This document shows, in pieces, positions 43,059 to 52,176 of a stretch of 64,000 nucleotides of DNA. Under the pieces are notes generated by a model that was not told where the DNA came from, searched no databases, and saw only the letters and a program-made list of their open reading frames with translations. How positions within the stretch are numbered: the first letter of the stretch is position 1; each line of letters opens with the position of its first letter. Both the position numbers and the translations under genes were made by a program. The stretch comes from an uncultured Mogibacterium sp. (GTDB lineage Bacteria; Bacillota; Clostridia; Peptostreptococcales; Anaerovoracaceae): the NCBI RefSeq assembly GCF_938041965.1, contig NZ_CALISE010000013.1, positions 1 to 64,000 on the forward strand, written 5' to 3'.

Positions 43059-44456
43059 ATGCTTAAAACGATTGTTTCTTACAACGACATGATTAATGCA
43101 TTCATTTGGGGTGTGCCCTCTATGATCTGCATTATGGGAGTCGGAATTTGGCTGACGCTCAACACGCGTTTTATTCAGTTCAGAAAATTCGGATATACGC
43201 TGAAGCACACTTTCGGGGCTATGTTCGATAAGAAGGAAGCTGGAGATGGAGCTCTTACTTCATTCCAGTCCGTATGTACCGCGCTGGCGGGAACCGTTGG
43301 AACTGGTAATATCGCGGGCGTCGCGGGAGCTATTGCTTTAGGCGGACCAGGAGCTGTTTTCTGGATGTGGCTCTCTGCACTTCTAGGCATGTGCACAAAG
43401 TTCGCTGAGGTTACGCTAGCTGTACACTTTAGAGAGCGTAACGATCATGGAGACTGGGTTGGCGGCCCTATGTATTACATAAAGAATGGTCTCAGCAAGA
43501 GATGGAGCTGGTTAGCGATTTTGTACTCGATATTTGGAGTGCTTACGGTGTTCGGTACAGGTAATGCAACTCAGGTTAATACGATTACGACAGCTATTGA
43601 TTCGGCTTTAACATCAACGGGTGTGTTCAAACACGGTCTTCCATCGGGGGTCAACCTCGGTATCGGTATAGCGATTACACTGCTTGTTCTGATTATACTA
43701 ATCGGAGGAATAAAGCGTATCGGGCGTGTAGCGGAAAAGCTAGTTCCATTCATGGCGCTTTACTATATAATCTTTGGGCTTCTAGTAGTTATTCTGAATT
43801 ACAAGAATGTTCCAGGCGTTTTCAGAGATATATTTGAAGGTGCATTTGCTCCAAGGGCTATAACAGGCGGTGTTGTAGGTTCTATGTTTATAGCTATGAG
43901 GAGAGGTGTTTCGAGAGGTATATTCTCAAATGAAGCAGGTCTTGGTACTGGTTCAATCGCTCACTCTTCAGCTGAGGTGGATCATCCCGTGCAGCAGGGG
44001 CTGTGGGGAATCTTCGAGGTATTTGCAGATACGATTGTAATCTGTACGATTACGGCTCTTGTAATTCTCTGCAGTGGCGTGAAAATCAACTACGGTAAGA
44101 CGGCAGGTGCCGAGCTCACCATCTCGGGATTTACAGCTACATTCGGAGGCTGGGTTTCTGTAATGCTAGCCGTAGCACTTTGCTGCTTTGCCTTCTCGAC
44201 AATATTAGGTTGGGGATTATACGGATCTAGATGTATCGAATTCTTGTTAGGAAAAGGTGCCATTAAGCCATTTGTTGTTGCTTATTCGCTAGTTGCAATT
44301 GTCGGAGCAACGATGGACCTCGGACTGATTTGGAACATCGCCGACACGTTTAACGGACTGATGGTAATTCCAAACTTAATCGCAGTCCTACTCTTATCAG
44401 GTACGGTCATCAGGCTTACAAAGGACTATTTCAGTAAAGAAAAGTCTGCTAAATAG
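43059..44456 (+). CDS. Alanine/glycine:cation symporter (AgcS family)
   Basis: Na+- or H+-coupled small neutral amino-acid importer of 465 aa with about 10-11 transmembrane helices. The family signatures are GTVGTGNIAGVAGAIALGGP, GAVFWMWLSALLGMCTKFAE, GGPMYYI and FSNEAGLGTGSIAHSSAEVD. TAAGGAG precedes the ATG. It has its own upstream palindromes and a terminator at 44488-44519. Confidence 0.95.
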   Translation: MLKTIVSYNDMINAFIWGVPSMICIMGVGIWLTLNTRFIQFRKFGYTLKHTFGAMFDKKEAGDGALTSFQSVCTALAGTVGTGNIAGVAGAIALGGPGAVFWMWLSALLGMCTKFAEVTLAVHFRERNDHGDWVGGPMYYIKNGLSKRWSWLAILYSIFGVLTVFGTGNATQVNTITTAIDSALTSTGVFKHGLPSGVNLGIGIAITLLVLIILIGGIKRIGRVAEKLVPFMALYYIIFGLLVVILNYKNVPGVFRDIFEGAFAPRAITGGVVGSMFIAMRRGVSRGIFSNEAGLGTGSIAHSSAEVDHPVQQGLWGIFEVFADTIVICTITALVILCSGVKINYGKTAGAELTISGFTATFGGWVSVMLAVALCCFAFSTILGWGLYGSRCIEFLLGKGAIKPFVVAYSLVAIVGATMDLGLIWNIADTFNGLMVIPNLIAVLLLSGTVIRLTKDYFSKEKSAK

Positions 44457-44487
44457 ATTTGATTTTACAAGTACATAAGAACATTAT

Positions 44488-44522
44488 AAAGACTCTCATC
44501 CGAAAGGACGGGAGTCTTTGTC
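44488..44522 (+). terminator. Terminator of agcS
   Basis: 14-bp stem with one mismatch (44488-44501 with 44506-44519), GAAA tetraloop, TTT at the end. Confidence 0.8.
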
Positions 44523-44601
44523 ATATAACGAAATCTCTCAAAAATACGGATTTTAGTGTATAATACAGTGAAGTAACCGCTGGTTGCAACCGTGAGTTGA
44601 C

Positions 44602-44768
44602 AAATTTCCAAGCATAGTTGGTGGTGAAGGCTATATCGCTACCATAAAATTAGATCATAGAACGCAGCGCTCTATGAAATGAAAATTAAAAACGAGAAAG
44701 AAATTCGAAAGAAGTTCTAATGTATTTGGAAATTTAAAAGCTTCATATCTACAATATAGTATGGAGCT
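44602..44768 (+). ncRNA. Candidate structured leader RNA upstream of the XRE membrane regulator
   Basis: AAATTTCCAA (44602-44611) is complementary to TTGGAAATTT (44726-44735), closing a domain with three hairpins: 44620-44643 (8 bp, 8-nt loop), 44655-44677 (7 bp), and 44699-44718 (7 bp, one mismatch, GAAA tetraloop). A further 9-bp stem (44739-44747 with 44760-44768) ends just before the ribosome binding site. No known riboswitch core was recognised. TATAAT at 44559 could be its promoter. Alternatively TTGGAA-N18-TACAAT (44726-44755) is a promoter and the long-range repeat is coincidental. Confidence 0.4.
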
Positions 44769-44783
44769 CAATAGGAGGGTGTT

Positions 44784-45785
44784 ATGATAATTTCGGAAAA
44801 GATAATGAGCCTACGAAGGCAGTATGGTTGGAGCCAAGAAGAGCTGGCTGATCTAGTAGGTGTATCGAGACAGTCCGTATCTAAATGGGAGTCGGCAGCT
44901 TCAATGCCGGATATACAGAAGATAATCAAGCTGAGCGAAGTATTCGGAGTGTCGGTAGACTATCTGCTTAAGGATGAGATGGATTTGCCAGAAAGCTCAA
45001 AAGTCGTGAGCACTACCGACATAGGAACGGATGATGAAAGTCATATTAGGACTGTATCGCTTGAAGAAGCAAATGATTATATGGCTGATACAGAAAAGCA
45101 TGCGGCAAGGATTGCCGGTGCCGTGTCGCTGTTTATTCTATCTCCAGTGTTAAACCTCGTAGTTGAAGCTATGGGAAGAGCAAATGATGGCGATATACTT
45201 GAACGATTATCAATAGCTGCGTTGTTATTGATAATCGGTGCAGGAGTTGCACTATGCGTGTTATCTGGCTTCAGTATGTCGAAATATGAATATCTGTCAA
45301 AAGAACACATTAAGCTTGGATACGGAGTCGAGGCGGCTGTTAAGCGCAAATATGAGCCGTTTAAGCAGTTTATGGGACAGCGAATAGCAGGAGGTGTATT
45401 CCTTTGTATCGTCGGAGCTCTACCAGGTATTCTCTTTGATGATAGCGATAAATATGCTTCTGGCTTAGCGAAAATTTCGGCACCGATTATGCTGGTCTTG
45501 GTTGCAGCCGCAGTGTATATGTTCGTAAAAGTGGGAATAATAAGTGTCAGTTACAGCAAACTTCTTCAAGAAGGCGATTATACACCGGAGCACAAGCGGG
45601 TTGAGCAGAAGATGGAGCCATTTGCAGGCATTTACTGGATTGCTGTAGCATTCATATATCTAATACCAGGGTTTTTACTAGGTTATTGGAATAAGACATG
45701 GATTATATGGCCGATTGCAGGAGTAATATACGGAATTATCTATAAGCTATATGAGATGCATCTAAAGAGAAGGTTCGATAAGTAA
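44784..45785 (+). CDS. XRE-family regulator with C-terminal membrane domain
   Basis: 333 aa. An N-terminal helix-turn-helix (IMSLRRQYGWSQEELADLVG, VSRQSVSKWESAASMPDIQ) is followed by a linker and four hydrophobic segments (around 110-128, 145-165, 200-218 with 233-252, 280-325). HTH-plus-membrane proteins of this kind are thought to sense membrane or envelope signals and control nearby genes. TAGGAGGG precedes the ATG. The gene has an unusually long structured upstream region and a terminator behind it. Confidence 0.88.
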   Translation: MIISEKIMSLRRQYGWSQEELADLVGVSRQSVSKWESAASMPDIQKIIKLSEVFGVSVDYLLKDEMDLPESSKVVSTTDIGTDDESHIRTVSLEEANDYMADTEKHAARIAGAVSLFILSPVLNLVVEAMGRANDGDILERLSIAALLLIIGAGVALCVLSGFSMSKYEYLSKEHIKLGYGVEAAVKRKYEPFKQFMGQRIAGGVFLCIVGALPGILFDDSDKYASGLAKISAPIMLVLVAAAVYMFVKVGIISVSYSKLLQEGDYTPEHKRVEQKMEPFAGIYWIAVAFIYLIPGFLLGYWNKTWIIWPIAGVIYGIIYKLYEMHLKRRFDK

Positions 45786-45833
45786 GTCTTTGGAACGGAA
45801 GTTGTAATATTTAACCAACCTTACCAAGATAGA

Positions 45834-45876
45834 AAAACTCCCTTTGAGGTAAAATCTCAAAGGGAGTTTTGTTTTG
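45834..45876. terminator. Strong bidirectional terminator
   Basis: Perfect 15-bp stem (45834-45848 with 45856-45870), 7-nt loop, T-rich on the right and A-rich on the left; shared with leftward brnQ. Confidence 0.95.
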
Positions 45877-45899
45877 CTGTTAAGTTAATACGAATTAGA

Positions 45900-47258
45900 T
45901 TAAGCTGCTGCCTGACCCTTGTCTGACTTCAGTGCATAAAGCACAAGTCCTACTACGAATCCAACTACTGCAGGTACAACCCAGTCCATTCCGATATCAG
46001 ATAGTGGTAGGAAACCACCAACTGACTTTACGAATCCTTCTAGGTGAAGTGTTGAAACGGTTGCTGGAGGTAGACTCTTTATACCGTCGAATAAAGCAGG
46101 CACCATAGTGAATCCGATAGACCATCTGTAAACTGTTGAATGATAGTTGAACAGTCCACCGATGAGGCTGACTAGTATGATAACGATAGTTAGCGGATAT
46201 AAGAACATCAGTACTGGTACTGAGTAAGCGATTATCTTAACTAGTCCAAAGTTTGCAAATGTGAACGAGATGAGTGTGAACACTACCGCCCAAGCTTTAT
46301 ATGAAAGCTTGTTAGGGAACATCTCACCAAATGTCTCTGCGCATGCAGTTACTAGACCGATAGCAGTCTTTAGACAAGCAAGAGTGATCATCAGTGCAAG
46401 GAATACGCTACCTACACCGCCAAAGTAGTGGCTAGCAATCTTGTTGAGAAGCGTTCCGCCATCTGGCTGCACTTCGAATATGCCTCTTGACTGAGCTCCT
46501 GCAACAACTAGAGCGAGGTATATAACAGCCATAAGCACTGCACATCCAACTCCAGCAAGAGCAGTGGATTTAGCTATGTTCTTAGGCTCTTTTACACCGA
46601 GGTTTCTAACTGCATTGATTATGATGATTCCAAATGCGAGTGATGCAAGAGCATCCATTGTGTTATATCCTTCGAGGAATCCTCTGAAGAATGGGTGAGC
46701 AACGTACTCTCCTGTTGGAGCAGCGCTGGAAACAGAGCCCATCGGCTTAACGAAGCACATAACGACTAGAACCGCAAGGAATGCGAGGAATAGCGGATTG
46801 ATGATCTTACCAACGTTAGTAAGGATGTTCGACGGTCTTAGCGCGAAGAACAGCACTGCTGCGAAGAAGCACAGGGAGAAAACTCCAAGTACAACTGGAG
46901 AATCCTTGCCGACAGCAGGAACTACTCCGACAGAGTAAGGTACAGTTGCGGTTCTAGGAAGCGCGAAGAACGGTCCTATAGTAAGGTATAGTAGACACGT
47001 AAAGAACAAGCTGTACGGTCTCGACACCTTGCATCCTAGGTCATAGAGACCCTCACTACGTGATAAGGAAATCGCAATAATACCGAGCAATGGCAATCCT
47101 ACTCCCGTAATGATGAACCCGAAAGTTGCCGCTGCTGTGTGACTGCCTGCCATCTGTCCCATGAGTGCTGGGAATATCAGATTACCTGCTCCGAAGAATA
47201 GTCCGAAGAGGAGTGAGGCTAGAACTACATATTCCTTCATAGTGAATTTCTTATCCAT
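45900..47258 (-). CDS. brnQ: Branched-chain amino-acid transport protein (LIVCS family)
   Basis: Na+/H+-coupled Leu/Ile/Val carrier of 452 aa with 12 hydrophobic segments. Signatures: LFGLFFGAGNLIFPALMGQMAG near the N-terminus, with GVGLPLLGIIAISLS and FALPRTATVPYSVGV. Leftward, monocistronic, sharing a 440-nt intergenic region full of palindromes with the ECF operon. Confidence 0.93.
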   Translation of the reverse strand: MDKKFTMKEYVVLASLLFGLFFGAGNLIFPALMGQMAGSHTAAATFGFIITGVGLPLLGIIAISLSRSEGLYDLGCKVSRPYSLFFTCLLYLTIGPFFALPRTATVPYSVGVVPAVGKDSPVVLGVFSLCFFAAVLFFALRPSNILTNVGKIINPLFLAFLAVLVVMCFVKPMGSVSSAAPTGEYVAHPFFRGFLEGYNTMDALASLAFGIIIINAVRNLGVKEPKNIAKSTALAGVGCAVLMAVIYLALVVAGAQSRGIFEVQPDGGTLLNKIASHYFGGVGSVFLALMITLACLKTAIGLVTACAETFGEMFPNKLSYKAWAVVFTLISFTFANFGLVKIIAYSVPVLMFLYPLTIVIILVSLIGGLFNYHSTVYRWSIGFTMVPALFDGIKSLPPATVSTLHLEGFVKSVGGFLPLSDIGMDWVVPAVVGFVVGLVLYALKSDKGQAAA

Positions 47259-47453
47259 TTTTTGTCCCCTTTTTCAAATAATTTGTATAAATTTAATAAA
47301 GAGCATAGCATGTTTTATTAAAAATCACAACATATTTTTGGTATTTTTAAAATTTAAACAATGCAAAACATCGTTAAAAAAGCTCAGATGCATTGAAAAT
47401 TAAACGTTTATAGAGAGTGTACAAATTTTCGAAATTAGCTAGCAAACAATTAG

Positions 47454-47478
47454 ACGATATAAGATAGATTGATATCGT
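47454..47478. repeat. Inverted repeat ACGATAT-N11-ATATCGT
   Basis: Perfect 7-bp arms (47454-47460, 47472-47478) in the brnQ/ECF intergenic region. Could be an operator for either gene. Confidence 0.4.
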
Positions 47479-47507
47479 TTGATTATAAATCTAAATGGTA
47501 AACTTGA

Positions 47508-47535
47508 TTCGGATAATATTGCATTATTATCCGAA
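47508..47535. repeat. Inverted repeat TTCGGATAAT-N8-ATTATCCGAA
   Basis: Perfect 10-bp arms (47508-47517, 47526-47535) without a T-run. Operator or RNA hairpin in the brnQ/ECF intergenic region. Confidence 0.5.
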
Positions 47536-47556
47536 GAAGAATATACTAATACTATG

Positions 47557-47572
47557 GTTAGACTAATCTAAC
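47557..47572. promoter_or_regulatory. GTTAG-N6-CTAAC palindrome, distal copy at ECF operon
   Basis: GTTAG-ACTAAT-CTAAC. Its centre is 73 bp, about seven helical turns, from the second copy at 47630-47645. Same pattern as at the dps promoter. Confidence 0.6.
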
Positions 47573-47628
47573 TTACTGTAAATCAAAACTCGTCATGTTG
47601 CTTTTGTTTCAGTACCCACATGCATTTG

Positions 47629-47646
47629 AGTTAGAATATACTAACT
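47629..47646. promoter_or_regulatory. AGTTAG-N6-CTAACT palindrome, proximal copy at ECF operon
   Basis: AGTTAG-AATATA-CTAACT, identical in both 6-bp arms to the dps copy at 17957-17974. It lies just upstream of a likely -10 (TACAAT, 47669-47674), near the -35 position. Confidence 0.65.
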
Positions 47647-47717
47647 AAATTTCTACAGTATTCTTTTCTACAATATGTATAGTATGAAAGAGAATATTAA
47701 TGTTTCAGGAGATAATG

Positions 47718-48443
47718 ATGACTGAGCTTACTCTATCAGAACAGGTGAATAATGAGGATGTGAAACATCTTAACCGAAGAAAGATTAACCCGCTTACATT
47801 AATTATCATCAATGCGGTTCTTCCAGTTGTAACTATGTTCTTCCCCGCTGATAAAAGCATAATCATCGGACTATGTCTAGGGTATACGGCGTTACTCATC
47901 GCTCGCAGATATAAGACTGCTATTAAGACTCTTATATGGATGGCTGTGGGGATAATGTTTATCCTTTTGAATAGCTTCTATATTAAGAGCAGCGTCTTGG
48001 GAATGATGATAAATATGACAGTCTACTTTACGCCGTGCATACTAATTGCGGTGTTAATAGTCACCGATTACAATTCGTCAGAAATACTATCTGCTCTACA
48101 GAGGCTACATCTGCCAAAGATATTTATCATCGGACTCACTATCACAATCAGATACCTCCCGACATTTAGAAGAGAGTTTCGCATAATCAAGCAGGCTATG
48201 CACATTAGGGGTGTCGAGTTTTCAGTGAAGCATCCACTAAGAACCTTCGAGTACTTGCTCGTACCACAGCTTTTTAGATGTGTGAGCTTAAGCGCAGAGC
48301 TTACGGCGGCAGGACTCACGAAAGGGATTGCTACAGAGGAGAAACGGACGAGCTATTTTAATAATCAATTTCATGGAGTGGATTACTTGATGTTTGCGAT
48401 TGGAGGGATAGGACTAGTTTTAATCATCGGAGGGTTAATATGA
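47718..48443 (+). CDS. ECF transporter T component (CbiQ/EcfT family)
   Basis: Membrane coupling subunit of an energy-coupling-factor importer, 241 aa, with about five hydrophobic segments and the coupling-helix signature in AMHIRGVEF (Ala-Arg-Gly-like). It transmits ATPase movement to the S component. ATG 47718 follows AGGAG (47707-47711). It begins a tightly packed five-gene operon (ATGA overlap with the ATPase gene), with two GTTAG-N6-CTAAC palindromes upstream. Confidence 0.88.
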   Translation: MTELTLSEQVNNEDVKHLNRRKINPLTLIIINAVLPVVTMFFPADKSIIIGLCLGYTALLIARRYKTAIKTLIWMAVGIMFILLNSFYIKSSVLGMMINMTVYFTPCILIAVLIVTDYNSSEILSALQRLHLPKIFIIGLTITIRYLPTFRREFRIIKQAMHIRGVEFSVKHPLRTFEYLLVPQLFRCVSLSAELTAAGLTKGIATEEKRTSYFNNQFHGVDYLMFAIGGIGLVLIIGGLI

Positions 48444-49849
48444 AGAATGTCATAGAAGCGAGAAATCTGACATTCGCTTATGAAGGTGAGCATACACCCG
48501 TACTTGAAGATGTCAAATTTTCGATTGCTGAAGGCAGTATAGCATTTATCTCTGGGCTTAGTGGTTCTGGTAAGTCCACGTTGCTCAATATTATAAATGG
48601 GCTAATCCCAGAGGTTATAGATGGGAAGCTGACTGGAGAACTACTCATAGGTGGGAAAAGTAGAGTGACGATGACTGAACGAAGTGCGCTTATCGGAAAT
48701 GTATTTCAAAATCCGAGGAGTCAGTTCTTTACAACCAATACTACTGCGGAACTCGTATTTGCGATGGAGAATTTCGGCGTATCGAAGCCGGAGATGGAGC
48801 GACGGCTTAAGGCTTTGGTTAAGAAATATAAGCTAGAGCACCTTCTCGATAGAGACATCTATGAACTTTCCTCTGGAGAAAGGCAGATGCTCGCACTGAT
48901 GTCAGCTCTGATTATGAATCCTCGTATAGTGATATTCGATGAACCTTCTGCAAATCTCGACTACGGAAACGCTATGAGGTTAAGAAGGCAGATTGAAGAA
49001 CTGAAGAGCGAAGGAATTACCGTGCTAGTAGCAGACCATCGATGTTTCTATCTGCGTGGACTTATCGATAAGGTGCTGCTTCTTAGTGACAATACTGTGA
49101 CGGAGTATGAAAGTGAAGAGGCTTACTTCAGTAGTGATTACGCGGCGAGAGCAGTAAATCTCTTTGATGAGAAATATGAAAGCAGATTAATCGCTAGGAC
49201 GGACCTTGTAGACGTAAGACTTGAGAACGTATCTTACAAGAAAATCCTGCAAGGAGTGAGTGCTGAGTTTAGACGCGGTGAGATATCAACCATCGTAGGG
49301 GTAAATGGTGCAGGCAAGACCACACTGGCGAGACTCATCTCTGGCGTTATCAACCCAAATGACGGCAGCGTAGAGATTGAAGGTCAGGCTCTGTATATAA
49401 TGCAGGATGCAGATTATCAGCTGTTCGGGGCATCTTGCATAAAGGAGCTTGAGATCAGCAGCATGGATGAAGAACTCAATACTGAAGCTCTTAAGGATCT
49501 AAATCTATACGAATTTAGAGATACTCATCCGCACAGCCTCAGCGGTGGACAGAAGCAGAGACTACAGATGGCTATAAGCAGGGTGAGTCAGAACAAGGTA
49601 ATAATCTTGGACGAACCGACTAGTGGACTCGATAAAAGGTCGATGCACCGTGTAGTAGAACAACTTGAATCGATGAAGCGAAACCACACTATCATAATTA
49701 TTTCTCATGATTATGAGTTTATAAGAAACATTGCAGATAGGCTCTTCTATCTAGAGGATGGGCGTATAAGGGAAAATTTTTATTTGGACGAGGAGAACGT
49801 GGATCAGTTAAATAAAACTTTTAAAGAAATGGAGGCTTTTTATGAATAA
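48440..49849 (+). CDS. ECF transporter duplicated ATPase (fused A and A' domains)
   Basis: 469 aa with two ABC nucleotide-binding domains in one chain. Domain 1 (1-225): Walker A GLSGSGKST, Q-loop FQNPRSQFFT, signature LSSGERQML, Walker B IVIFDEPSANLD. Domain 2 (about 250-469): Walker A GVNGAGKTT, signature LSGGQKQRL, VIILDEPTSGLD. Fused EcfA-EcfA' units power dedicated group I-like ECF systems. It overlaps the T gene by 4 nt and the S gene by 8 nt. Confidence 0.93.
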   Translation: MKNVIEARNLTFAYEGEHTPVLEDVKFSIAEGSIAFISGLSGSGKSTLLNIINGLIPEVIDGKLTGELLIGGKSRVTMTERSALIGNVFQNPRSQFFTTNTTAELVFAMENFGVSKPEMERRLKALVKKYKLEHLLDRDIYELSSGERQMLALMSALIMNPRIVIFDEPSANLDYGNAMRLRRQIEELKSEGITVLVADHRCFYLRGLIDKVLLLSDNTVTEYESEEAYFSSDYAARAVNLFDEKYESRLIARTDLVDVRLENVSYKKILQGVSAEFRRGEISTIVGVNGAGKTTLARLISGVINPNDGSVEIEGQALYIMQDADYQLFGASCIKELEISSMDEELNTEALKDLNLYEFRDTHPHSLSGGQKQRLQMAISRVSQNKVIILDEPTSGLDKRSMHRVVEQLESMKRNHTIIIISHDYEFIRNIADRLFYLEDGRIRENFYLDEENVDQLNKTFKEMEAFYE

Positions 49850-50432
49850 CAAGCTTAAGACTAAGGATTTTGTACTCATTGCGCTGCTGACAGCCGTGTA
49901 CATGATCATCTACATGGTATCGATGCTCGCGATCACTCCGCTCGGAGCACTAGGACACTCGGTAAGTCCGGGGATATGCGCTATTTTTTCTGGAACCGTC
50001 ATATATTTTATGGCAAAGAAGCTCGGTAAGATGTGGCAGTACACGATCATGACGGTGCTCGTTATGGCGTGCTTTACGCTTATGGGTGGCGGCTACATCC
50101 CTTGGTATATAACATCAATTGGTATGGCTATAATTGCCGATTTCATCGCTTCAAGGAAAGGTAAAGAGGTTAGTACTTGTAGGGTTGCTATCGCATCTGG
50201 AGTTCTGCACGTAGGACAGGCTTGGGGTGCAATTATCCCTGCAAGCTTCTTTGTCAGCCGATACAAAAGCTATTGGATGCAGAAAGGGCAATCTGAAGCT
50301 GAGATGAACAACTACATCAAGTATACCGCAGGTACGTGGGGCGTGATATCGACAGCCATTGTATTCGTGATGGCAGTGATCGGTGCTTACCTCGGATATC
50401 TAATACTCAGAAAGCACTTCAAGGAGGCTTAG
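49842..50432 (+). CDS. ECF transporter S component, MptD/Trep_Strep type
   Basis: Substrate-binding membrane subunit of 196 aa with about six hydrophobic segments (KDFVLIALLTAVYMIIYMVS, AICAIFSGTVIYFMAKK-like segments, YIPWYITSIGMAIIADFIA). It resembles the uncharacterised S-component family known from treponemes and streptococci (TIGR02185), whose ligand is not established. GGAGG overlaps the ATPase gene end. Its linkage to two exporter-fold ABC proteins is characteristic of this family. Confidence 0.8.
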   Translation: MNNKLKTKDFVLIALLTAVYMIIYMVSMLAITPLGALGHSVSPGICAIFSGTVIYFMAKKLGKMWQYTIMTVLVMACFTLMGGGYIPWYITSIGMAIIADFIASRKGKEVSTCRVAIASGVLHVGQAWGAIIPASFFVSRYKSYWMQKGQSEAEMNNYIKYTAGTWGVISTAIVFVMAVIGAYLGYLILRKHFKEA

Positions 50433-50433
50433 A

Positions 50434-52176
50434 ATGGATGTATTTAAAAAATTATTTAGCTATGCGGAAGACCGTAAGGGTTGCATGGTAGCGGCTATGC
50501 TGCTATCTGCCGTAGCGACGATTCTGTCGTTCGTTCCGTATTATTATCTGTGGAAAATGCTCCATGAGATAACAGGAGATGCAGACTACTCGAGGATTAG
50601 CAAGCTGTCGTATCTGATATTTGGAACGACAATTATATACATGTTCACGTATATCGCAGCACTCATGTGTAGCCATCTATTTGCTTTCAGACTGGAAACG
50701 AACATGAAGAAGAAGGGGCTAAATGCTCTTCTCGACGGATCGTTTTCGTTCTTCGACATGAATTCATCTGGAAAGACTAGAAAAATTATAGATGACAATT
50801 CAGGAAATACGCACACAATAGTAGCGCATATACTGCCTGATTCCGTAAACGCAGTGCTGTTCCCGATATGCCTGCTGGTACTCTCGTTCATGGTGAGTAA
50901 GTACGTAGGTATTCTGATTGTTGCGGCGGTAATTGCGGCGAGCATCTGTTTTAAATTCATGTATTCTGACTCAGATATGATGAAAGAGTACATGGGAGCA
51001 CTAGACGACATTAACTCGGAAACGGTCGAGTATGTGCGAGGGATACAGGTGATCAAGATATTTAATATGGTGGTTGAATCATTTGAGCGTCTGTACAAGT
51101 CAATTATCAGATACTCTGAGGTTGTTAACAAGGAGTGCCAGATGTGTAGAAGACCATACGTTATATTTCAGGTGTGTATGCTTTCGCTATCAGCACTAAT
51201 TGTACCGGTTGCATATATCGCGATGCCAAAATCACCACAAGCTAGTGAGACAATCAGCCTGGTGGTGTTCTTCGCAGCTTTTTCGGGGCTTCTGATGAGT
51301 GCATTTATGAAGGTCATGTTTTTCAGTAAGAATTTTGAGATGGCTAACGATGCGATCAGTAAGCTGGAGTCGTTATTTGATGAGATGGATAAGAACAAGC
51401 TAGCACATGGGGATGTCTCAGATATGACTAGTCATGATATAGATTTTTCAGGAGTTACATTTAGATATGAAGAGGGGGTAGATGTTCTAACAGACTTCAA
51501 TCTTAAACTTGAGAGCGGTAAGAAATATGCCCTTGTGGGATCATCGGGCAGTGGAAAATCCACTATAGCCAAGCTCATCTCTGGATTCTACCCAGTATCG
51601 AGTGGGGAACTAAAAATCGGTGGAGTGGACATCTCAAAGTATAAGAGAGAGACACTGGAGCATGAAATTGCCTTCGTATTCCAAAATGCTAAGCTATTTA
51701 AAACCAGTATCTATGAAAATGTAAAAATTGGAAGACCTGATGCATCACGTGAAGAGGTGATAAAAGCACTTGACCTTGCGATGTGCGGAAGTATTCTCGA
51801 TAAGTTTGAAACGCGCGAGGATACGATAATAGGAGCAAAAGGCGTTCATCTATCTGGCGGTGAGACACAGAGGATTGCAATAGCTAGGGCAATTCTTAAG
51901 GATGCTCCGATAATAATCCTCGATGAGGCGAGTGCTGCCAGCGACCCGGAAAATGAGTATGAGATGCAGCAGGCCTTTTCGAAGTTAATGGAAGGCAAGA
52001 CAGTAATCATGATAGCGCACAGGCTTTCAAGTATCAGGAATGTAGATGAGATATTGGTTGTAGAGGACGGAAAAGTCACTGAACGTGGTTCCCATGATGA
52101 GCTTATGAAGAAGGATAGCAAGTACAAGAATCTTCAGAATCTATACAACCAGGCTAACGAATGGAGGCTATCATAA
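50434..52176 (+). CDS. ABC transporter, fused membrane and ATPase domains, subunit 1
   Basis: 580 aa with six N-terminal transmembrane helices (exporter fold) and a C-terminal nucleotide-binding domain: Walker A GSSGSGKST, Q-loop FQNAKLF, signature LSGGETQRI, Walker B IIILDEASAASD. The pair with the next gene suggests a heterodimer. Exporter-fold heterodimers such as YbtPQ and IrtAB import siderophores, so direction of transport is open; the ECF partner genes and dps-like operator favour metal or siderophore uptake. Starts 1 nt after the S gene. Confidence 0.9.
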   Translation: MDVFKKLFSYAEDRKGCMVAAMLLSAVATILSFVPYYYLWKMLHEITGDADYSRISKLSYLIFGTTIIYMFTYIAALMCSHLFAFRLETNMKKKGLNALLDGSFSFFDMNSSGKTRKIIDDNSGNTHTIVAHILPDSVNAVLFPICLLVLSFMVSKYVGILIVAAVIAASICFKFMYSDSDMMKEYMGALDDINSETVEYVRGIQVIKIFNMVVESFERLYKSIIRYSEVVNKECQMCRRPYVIFQVCMLSLSALIVPVAYIAMPKSPQASETISLVVFFAAFSGLLMSAFMKVMFFSKNFEMANDAISKLESLFDEMDKNKLAHGDVSDMTSHDIDFSGVTFRYEEGVDVLTDFNLKLESGKKYALVGSSGSGKSTIAKLISGFYPVSSGELKIGGVDISKYKRETLEHEIAFVFQNAKLFKTSIYENVKIGRPDASREEVIKALDLAMCGSILDKFETREDTIIGAKGVHLSGGETQRIAIARAILKDAPIIILDEASAASDPENEYEMQQAFSKLMEGKTVIMIAHRLSSIRNVDEILVVEDGKVTERGSHDELMKKDSKYKNLQNLYNQANEWRLS

